Source of the DNA: Pseudonocardia sp. CNS-139
Lineage (GTDB): Bacteria; Actinomycetota; Actinomycetes; Mycobacteriales; Pseudonocardiaceae
Length of the DNA stretch: 36,679 nt
Assembly (NCBI GenBank): GCA_001942415.1
Contig: MKJX01000220.1
Coordinates: 1 to 36,679 of the forward strand
Reading direction: 5' to 3'
The position numbers and the translations under genes were made by a program. Within the stretch, counting starts at the first letter, position 1; every line of letters begins with the position of its first letter. The notes beneath the pieces are model-generated. The model made no database searches. It was not told the origin of the DNA and was given only the letters and a program-made list of their open reading frames with translations. Positions 32,104-36,679 of the stretch are shown one piece after another.

Positions 32104-33026
32104 ATGGCAGAGGCTGCAACCAGCCAGCGTGATCCCAACACCGAGCCATTCGGCGAGTCGTCCGCCCGTGAGGCCCTGGGGCTCGCGGTCCGTCAGGTGG
32201 GTCTCTCAGCGGGCTCCAGCGAGTTGATCAGGATCGGATCGAACGCGGTCTTCCGGATGGCCGACGACGTGATCGCGCGGGTCGCCCCAAGCTCGGCGCT
32301 CGTCGACAACGCGGAGAAGCAGATCGCGGTCGCCCGGTGGCTCGCCTCCGTCGGCTATCCGGCTGCCCGGGCGCTCGACGTCCAGCAGCCGGTCAGCGCG
32401 GCCGCCGCGTCGTGACGTTCTGGCTGTCGGTCTCCCACGAGACCGTCTATGCGCCTATCGCCGACGTGGCCCGCCTCATCCGAGGGCTGCACGACCTGGC
32501 CGCCCCGACAGCCCTCGAACTGCCGAGGCTCTGCCCGTTCGGGCCGACGTCCGGTCCGCTGCCGGACTTTCCCGGGGTCCCCCGCGAGTACGAGTCCTTC
32601 CTGCAGGGTCGGATCGAGTGGGCACGGGCGGAGTTCGATCGGCTGCCCTTCGAGCTCCCCCCCGGCGTGATACACGGCGACGCGAACGTGGGGAACGTCC
32701 TCGTGGACGACTCCGGATCCCCGGTGATGATCGATCTGGACAGCTTCTCGACCGGGCCGAGGGAATGGGATCTGATTCAGACGGCGCTCTTCGCCGACCG
32801 CCTCGGTTGGCACACCGAAGACGAGTACCGGACGTTCGTCGACGTCTACGGGTACGACATCAGGACGTGGTCGGGCTACCCGGATTTGGCCGACATGCGA
32901 GAAGTCGCGATGACGTCGTGGTTGAGCAAGAAGGCCGCGGAGTCGGAGTCGGCCGCTGCCGAGGCCGTGAAGCGGATAGCTGCGATCCGCGACGGGGGCA
33001 GCCGCCGCGACTGGGGTGCCTACTGA
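32104..33026 (+). CDS. Aminoglycoside phosphotransferase (APH) fold kinase (one apparent frameshift)
   Basis: About 307 residues. The N-lobe has IRIGSNAVFRMADDVIARVA, a nucleotide-binding loop with the Lys-like position occupied by Arg. The C-lobe has the catalytic loop GVIHGDANVGNVLVDDSG (HGDxxxxN) and the metal motif VMIDLDSFSTGPREWDL (DxD-like). This is the APH/choline kinase family (PF01636); the substrate may be an antibiotic, a sugar or another small molecule and cannot be told from sequence. The frame changes near 32395, where GCGGGCC seems to be read as GCGGCC. It sits 57 nt downstream of int and converges on the HTH-TPR regulator, overlapping it by 7 nt. Confidence 0.82.
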
Positions 33027-34422
33027 CGGGCCGTGTCTCCCGGCTGCCACAGCTCGCTCCGACTCGCCTGCTCGACGAAGTCTCGAACGGTCGCGCTCTT
33101 GCTGTGCCGGACGAGGCGGGCGCGGAACTCGTCGACGTAGCCGCGGCAGCGGGCAGACTCCAACCCCTCACCGACGCGGAATGCGTCGAGCGCGGCCCGG
33201 CATCCTTCCTCCACGTCGCCGCGGTCGAGATGCGCGTCGGCGAGGACCATCGCCACGAAGAAGTCGCTACGCACATAGTCACCCGACGTCGATTCGAGTG
33301 CCTGCTTCGCGAAGGCGATCGCCCTCTCGGGGCGCCCCAGATCTCGGTTGCAGTGGCTCAGCTCCGCGGCGAGCTCGGCCGCGTCGAAGTAGCCGATCCA
33401 GTCCGGACCGTCGCCATCGACATGTCGGCCGAAGTTGTCGATTGACTCGCCCATCGCGCGGTCGCACGCCGCCTCGTCCCCGATCCGGGCGAGCGCTCGG
33501 GCCTCCATGATGTGGAAATGTGAGGTCAGGATCGGCACTCCGGCCGATGCGGTGCCGAGACGCGCAGCCCGGGCCAGGTTCGCGGCCTCCTTGTACCTTC
33601 CGAGGAAGCTGGCCTGGTGGCTCATGGCGTCGAGAATGCTCGCTGCCAACATGCGATCTTCCCCGGCATCGGCGAACCCGAGAGCCTGGATGAAGTATCG
33701 CTGTGCCAGCCCGTGCAGACCTGCGTCGTAGGACATCCAGGCGGCGAGCTGTGCTGATTCCCCCGATGCCCTGAACAGCTGCTCCCGCACGTGCCCGCGC
33801 ATCTCGGCGCGCATGAGGCGGGGCAGCTCCCCGTTGAGGTACTGGATGAGCGCGGTCCGCGCGTGGCCGCCGCCGAACGTGCTGTCGAGCCGATCGAACG
33901 TCTGGCGCATCGAGCGAAGCCGTCGGACGTCTCCGAGCCCGATTCGCCCGGGCCCCGTCTCGGTGTCTGTCGGCTTCTGCAGAGCACCCACCAGCCAGGC
34001 CATCGCGGCCTCGTTCCAGGCTGCGACGTTCGCCGTCGAGTTGTTGACGGCAGTGACGCCGCTTAGATCTGCGGCCAGCAGCTCGGCGATGTTGTCGACG
34101 CCGTCGGCGGGGCGGTCCGGGTAGCTCAGCCCGACGTCAGGCGGAAACGCGGCGACGGTTCGGAACCCGAGTTCCTCGGGCCCACCGGTCGGCCGAGCCT
34201 CCCTCCGAGCACTTCGCGGATGGCGTCACGAGTCGTGTTGTCCCGCGGCGTGACACCGTCGAGCCAGCGAGTGACATACGTGTGGGAGTAGGAGCGTCGC
34301 GAGGCCTGGGCCACGGCGGACGCGGTGACCTCACGTGCGAAGCGCTTTCGGGCGATATCGCCGCGGTCGTCGACGAAGCCGGCGGCCGTGAGGAGGGAGG
34401 CGAGGTGCTCGTTCGACGGCAC
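33020..34422 (-). CDS. HTH-domain regulator with helical (TPR-like) C-terminal region (one apparent frameshift)
   Basis: About 467 residues when joined. The N-terminal 85 residues are HTH-like: HLASLLTAAGFVDDRGDIAR, then SHTYVTRWLDGVTPRDNTTR (helix-turn-helix around SYSHTYVTRWLDG) and AIREVLGGRLGRPVGPEELG. The rest is all-helical with repeating aromatic/Ala positions (SYDAGLHGLAQRYFIQALGF, AANLARAARLGTASAG, RAIAFAKQALESTSGDYV), suggesting TPR-like repeats that could sense a ligand or partner. The frame breaks near 34175. This architecture is found in regulators carried by actinomycete integrative elements and in other Streptomyces regulators. It is inferred to control the element's genes; the target is unknown. 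The start is GTG 34422. Confidence 0.75.
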
Positions 34423-34506
34423 GGTCCGTCACCCACCCCCCACATGCTGTGTGCCTCCCCTCCAAGTGTGCCCCCTACTGCGCCCTGTTGGCGGCAGTTC
34501 CGTGAA

Positions 34507-34526
34507 TCCACAGTGGTTCCTGTGGA
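34507..34526. repeat. Hairpin TCCACAG / CTGTGGA
   Basis: 7-bp perfect inverted repeat with a 6-nt loop, between the two minus-strand regulators (34570 and 34422). Could be a terminator or operator. Confidence 0.45.
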
Positions 34527-34569
34527 GAGCAGGGATACCGACACGGAGAGGAGGAGCGACCTTCCGGGG

Positions 34570-34905
34570 CTACCGCCCACGATCTCCCTTCGCTTCGAGG
34601 GCCTCGACCCGCGCGCGAAGTTCCCGCAGTTCCCGCCGGATGGCGGCGAGCTCGTCGGGTGGCGGCGGCTCGGGCTGAGCCCGACCCCGGAGAACGGCGG
34701 CGAGGTGATCGTCGGGCCAACCCAGCGCGGTCGAGAGCGACGCGAGTACTCGCGGCTGCCGCCGCCGGGTGCTGAGGACGTGGACCAGTTCGCGCACGGT
34801 CGTCAGGGAGACGCCGGACCGCGCCGCGAGCTCGGTCATCGTCAGGCCTTGCTCATCGAGACGGGTCTGGATGGCGGCTCCCACGGCCGACCAGTCCTCG
34901 TTCAC
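34570..34905 (-). CDS. Small XRE-type HTH protein with C-terminal coiled coil
   Basis: 111 residues. The HTH is in the first 60 residues: AIQTRLDEQGLTMTELAARS, then GVSLTTVRELVHVLSTRRRQ, a Cro/CI-type DNA-binding domain. The C-terminal end, DELAAIRRELRELRARVEAL, is a strongly predicted coiled coil that would make dimers. A proline-rich hinge (RAQPEPPPPDE) lies between. It is likely a repressor acting on the palindromic operator immediately upstream (34985-35026), which lies between it and the divergent operon. GTG 34905 is chosen because GGAG lies 5-6 nt upstream; GTG 34911 is also possible. Confidence 0.78.
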   Translation of the reverse strand: MNEDWSAVGAAIQTRLDEQGLTMTELAARSGVSLTTVRELVHVLSTRRRQPRVLASLSTALGWPDDHLAAVLRGRAQPEPPPPDELAAIRRELRELRARVEALEAKGDRGR

Positions 34906-34984
34906 GTGCACTCCAAGCGGTTCGCAGGGGTGCGCTGAGCCTAGCCAGAGCACGAAGCACGTGTGATCCACGCGCGCTTCGCTG

Positions 34985-35026
34985 TTGACAAACTATCAAT
35001 CTACGCTCAAAATAGGCGTAGATTGA
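34985..35026 (+). promoter_or_regulatory. Promoter overlapped by an 11-bp palindromic operator
   Basis: TTGACA (34985-34990) is followed after 17 nt by CAAAAT (35008-35013), a good sigma-70-type promoter toward the excisionase operon. An exact inverted repeat TCAATCTACGC / GCGTAGATTGA (34996-35006 and 35016-35026, 9-nt loop) covers the spacer and -10 region. It is AT-rich compared with its surroundings. A repressor bound here would block the promoter. Confidence 0.8.
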
Positions 35027-35067
35027 CAACAAATGACCTGCTGGGGCGAGTGGCGCAGCAGGCATGA

Positions 35068-35397
35068 GTGGAGATGGAGCGAGTGGAAGCTGACACGGCA
35101 GGGGGAGGGGCAATCGACCCCGCCCGACCTCTCTTCTACACAGCGTCGGAGACGGCCGCGATCCTGCGGCTCGACGAGTCGACGCTCTACCGACACCTCA
35201 GGACCGGGGGCTTCCCGGGTCTCAAGATCGGTGGGCGCTACGTCGTGCCGATCGCGGTCCTCGACAAGCTCATCGCTGACGTCCTCGCCACCGGTCGATG
35301 CGTCGATCTCGGCGAATGGACCCAGCGGTGGCGGCAGGAGCAGCTCGTGGCGGGCGCGCAGGCGGCATCGATCGCTCTCGCAGGCGGAGGTGCCTGA
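35068..35397 (+). CDS. xis: Excisionase-like helix-turn-helix protein
   Basis: 109 residues (or fewer, depending on the start). It contains the MerR-like/excisionase winged HTH LFYTASETAAILRLDESTLY, RHLRTGGFPGLKIGGRYVVP, IAVLDKLIADV (PF12728 type), as used by Xis proteins that bend DNA at attL/attR to direct excision. The gene is first in an operon of overlapping genes driven by the 34985 promoter. GTG 35068 has a weak ribosome binding site; ATG 35074 and GTG 35083 (GGAG 9 nt upstream) are alternatives. A role in excision fits its place in the element, but a general transcriptional role is possible. Confidence 0.8.
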   Translation: MEMERVEADTAGGGAIDPARPLFYTASETAAILRLDESTLYRHLRTGGFPGLKIGGRYVVPIAVLDKLIADVLATGRCVDLGEWTQRWRQEQLVAGAQAASIALAGGGA

Positions 35398-35630
35398 TGG
35401 ACAGCGTTGGTCTGCTGATCCTGGCGTCGGTGCTGGGGTCCTTCCTGTGCGCCCGAGCGCGGAGCGCTTCGGGAGCGGTGATCTTCGGGCTGGTGGCGCT
35501 CGGCCTCTTCGTCGCGACGCCGGCTGGTGCGGGGGTGCCGGGCGCGGTCGCGGAGTTCCTGGACGCGCTGAACAGCGCGGCGACCCCGGTGTTGAGCGAG
35601 CCCGCCGGGGGATCGGGGGCGGTCGGATGA
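35397..35630 (+). CDS. Small membrane protein of the element operon
   Basis: 77 residues. Two hydrophobic segments (MDSVGLLILASVLGSFLCA and SGAVIFGLVALGLFVATPAG) suggest two membrane helices with both ends on the same side, followed by a Ser/Gly/Pro tail. I do not recognise a family. Its ATG overlaps the excisionase stop by one base (TGATG), and its stop overlaps the next ATG (ATGA), so it is translated with its neighbours. Confidence 0.75.
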   Translation: MDSVGLLILASVLGSFLCARARSASGAVIFGLVALGLFVATPAGAGVPGAVAEFLDALNSAATPVLSEPAGGSGAVG

Positions 35631-36043
35631 ACGCCCGGGGTGACTGGCGGTCGGCGGCTGCTTGCCGGGACGAAGTGGACCCGGACCTGTTCTTCCCGCC
35701 GGTCGAGGTCGGGCCGTTGTGCGCGGCCCAGATCGAGCGCGCCAAGCGCGTCTGCGCGGCCTGCCCGGTGCGGGCGGACTGCCTGCGGTGGGCGCTGAAC
35801 GGACTGGCGGACGGGATCGCCGGCGGTCTGACCGCTGAGGAGCGCCGCCTGCACCGGGGCCGGCTGATCACGCGGATCGGCCCGGGTGGCGCGGTGCTGT
35901 CTTTCGGCCGGTCCGGCTCCGCACGCGAAGCGCGGCCCGAGGTGGCGGAGAGCGCGGCGGCAACCGCGCTCCCCGCGGAGATCTCCCACAACAACAGCGA
36001 GGGCCTGGCAGCCACGCGAGCCGCGGAAGGACACCGAGGGTAG
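35627..36043 (+). CDS. WhiB-family iron-sulfur regulator
   Basis: 138 residues. The four cluster cysteines are Cys13, Cys43, Cys46 and Cys52 (C-x29-C-x2-C-x5-C), with the extra Cys32. Blocks: SAAACRDEVDPDLFFP, ERAKRVCAACPVRADCLRWA and GIAGGLTAEERR, the last corresponding to the G[VI]WGG turn but with Ala in place of Trp. The C-terminal 50 residues are a Ser/Ala-rich tail with little basic DNA-binding character. WhiB proteins carry a [4Fe-4S] cluster and regulate transcription with sigma factor contacts; mobile elements often encode them. ATG overlaps the previous stop by 4 bases (ATGA). Confidence 0.88.
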   Translation: MNARGDWRSAAACRDEVDPDLFFPPVEVGPLCAAQIERAKRVCAACPVRADCLRWALNGLADGIAGGLTAEERRLHRGRLITRIGPGGAVLSFGRSGSAREARPEVAESAAATALPAEISHNNSEGLAATRAAEGHRG

Positions 36044-36402
36044 ATGAAGGGGCTGGAGCAGAACGAGCGGCGCGCGGCCGCAGCCGATGTGCCGGCGCGC
36101 GTGCGGGCGGGGCTGAGGAGCTGGGCAGGCGGCGGGACGAGGCGATGCGGCTTCCGATCCGTACCGCTGAGGAGCGGCGGGCGTGGGCGGAGCAGGTGGC
36201 GCTGTTGTTCGCGCGGGAGGCCGGTTGGTGGGGTGTGCTGCGCCGCTGGACCTACAGCCCGGCGGGCCTGCCGTACGAGCAGATGGTGGTCTACGGCCGC
36301 GCTGCGCTGATGGCCCAGCTGAGCGCGCGGGACTCGGCGCGCGAGTGGCGCGACCGGGCCGAGCGGGTCGGGGCGGCCGCCGGGCGGGGTGACCGGTCGT
36401 GA
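36044..36402 (+). CDS. Hypothetical protein of the element operon (one apparent frameshift)
   Basis: About 119 residues if the two frames are joined near 36108: MKGLEQNERRAAAADVPARV, RAGAEELGRRRDEA, then MRLPIRTAEERRAWAEQVAL, LFAREAGWWGVLRRWTYSPA and a charged tail. The protein is mainly helical and contains GLPYEQMVVYGRAALMAQL. No domain is recognised. Its ATG directly follows the WhiB stop (TAGATG), and its stop overlaps the next GTG. If the frame change is not real, the ATG at 36145 would start a shorter gene of 85 residues. Confidence 0.55.
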
Positions 36403-36569
36403 GGGCGCAGAACACGCGCGCCGGGCAGGAGCCGGCCGGGACGTGGCGGATCACGGGGTCGTCCGGGCGCGAGGTCGACGTGGACGACCTGGAGGCCGCG
36501 GGCCGGGCGGCGTGGGAGATGGCGCACGAGGACGACGCGGTGCAGGTGCGGGTCGGGGGTGGTCGCTGA
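36399..36569 (+). CDS. Small hypothetical protein of the element operon
   Basis: 56 residues beginning VRAQNTRAGQEPAGTWRITG and containing a short acidic helix region (VDVDDLEAAGRAAWEMAHED). No domain is recognised. Its GTG overlaps the previous stop (GTGA), and its stop overlaps the next ATG (TGATG), so it is part of the chain of coupled genes. Confidence 0.65.
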   Translation: MRAQNTRAGQEPAGTWRITGSSGREVDVDDLEAAGRAAWEMAHEDDAVQVRVGGGR

Positions 36570-36679
36570 TGACCGAGCAGCACCAGCCCCAGCCGCGCCA
36601 GAACCACCAGGCTCCGCAGTCGCCGCAGTCGCCGCAGTCGCCGCAGATCCCGCAGCTGCCGGCAGTGGCCGCAGCTGGC
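36569..36679 (+). CDS. N-terminus of a Pro/Gln-rich protein, truncated by window edge
   Basis: 37 residues are visible: MTEQHQPQPRQNHQAPQSPQ, then further SPQ repeats, then IPQLPAVAAAG. A low-complexity Pro/Gln/Ser head. What follows lies outside the window. In integrative elements the next genes often encode replication or FtsK-type transfer proteins, but nothing here shows that. Confidence 0.6.
   Translation, partial: MTEQHQPQPRQNHQAPQSPQSPQSPQIPQLPAVAAAG
36614..36658 (+). repeat. 9-nt coding tandem repeat (CCGCAGTCG type)
   Basis: Three exact units of CCGCAGTCG (36614-36640) plus two degenerate ones (CCGCAGATC, CCGCAGCTG), coding Pro-Gln-Ser repeats in the last gene of the window. Confidence 0.85.

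Noticed and set aside
34570..35397. Toxin-antitoxin pair from the two divergent small HTH genes
   Set aside because: Both are DNA-binding proteins on opposite strands around an operator, a repressor/excisionase arrangement; no toxin fold is visible.
36614..36658. Repeat array as a CRISPR
   Set aside because: Units are 9 nt, contiguous and in frame (Pro-Gln-Ser), with no spacers.

Overview
The window is about 36.7 kb of very GC-rich DNA with strong third-position G/C bias. Gene content points to an actinobacterium of the Pseudonocardia/Pseudonocardiaceae type: DprE1/DprE2, GlfT1, Wzm/Wzt, the proteasome activator Bpa, a WhiB protein, a mycothiol-dependent-type isomerase and leaderless TAnnnT promoters. 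The taxon is an inference from gene content, not from a marker gene.

Region 1 (1-9 kb) is a cell-wall arabinogalactan locus. It holds dprE1-dprE2 (decaprenyl-phosphoryl-arabinose synthesis), a GtrA-like membrane protein, and the operon wzm-wzt-glfT1 (lipid-linked galactan initiation and export). bpa and a quinone oxidoreductase lie beside it. The same set occurs in Mycobacterium tuberculosis between about Rv3777 and Rv3791, and pat (Rv3772-like) lies further right here at 26.5-27.5 kb. A DUF1707 protein and a DUF885 metallopeptidase-like protein are interspersed.

Region 2 (9-30.3 kb) is ordinary chromosomal housekeeping and accessory metabolism. It contains a GNAT acetyltransferase, a cupin, a YpfJ-type zinc metallopeptidase, a secreted endonuclease/exonuclease/phosphatase-fold protein, tRNA-Ser(UGA), an SDR, an MFS transporter, an M18 aminopeptidase, a GMC oxidoreductase, an arylamine N-acetyltransferase, a Nudix hydrolase, an M3 peptidase, an MDMPI-type protein, an LLM flavin oxidoreductase, a membrane-anchored GH16 protein, an atypical orphan response regulator, a GlsB/YeaQ membrane protein, pat, a dienelactone-hydrolase-like protein and acetoacetyl-CoA synthetase.

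Region 3 (30.4-36.7 kb) starts with tRNA-Ser(GCU) and tRNA-Arg(ACG). The latter is followed at once by a rho-independent terminator and a tyrosine integrase, and then by what looks like the left part of an actinomycete integrative element (AICE-like). That part holds an aminoglycoside-phosphotransferase-fold kinase, a large HTH+TPR-like regulator, a small HTH repressor-like protein, a strong operator/promoter, and a tightly overlapping operon (excisionase-like HTH, small membrane protein, WhiB-like, small proteins). The operon runs off the right edge; replication and transfer genes are not in the window.

Two features run through the window. First, most genes carry a TAnnnT (or NAnnnT) hexamer ending 6-8 nt before the start codon, the signature of leaderless transcripts, and this was used to choose starts. 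Second, about 25 single-base frameshifts break otherwise well-conserved genes, mostly as one base missing from a short G or C run. They hit likely essential genes such as dprE1 and wzt, so I read them mainly as sequence-quality errors rather than pseudogenes. No CRISPR array, rRNA or complete insertion sequence was seen.
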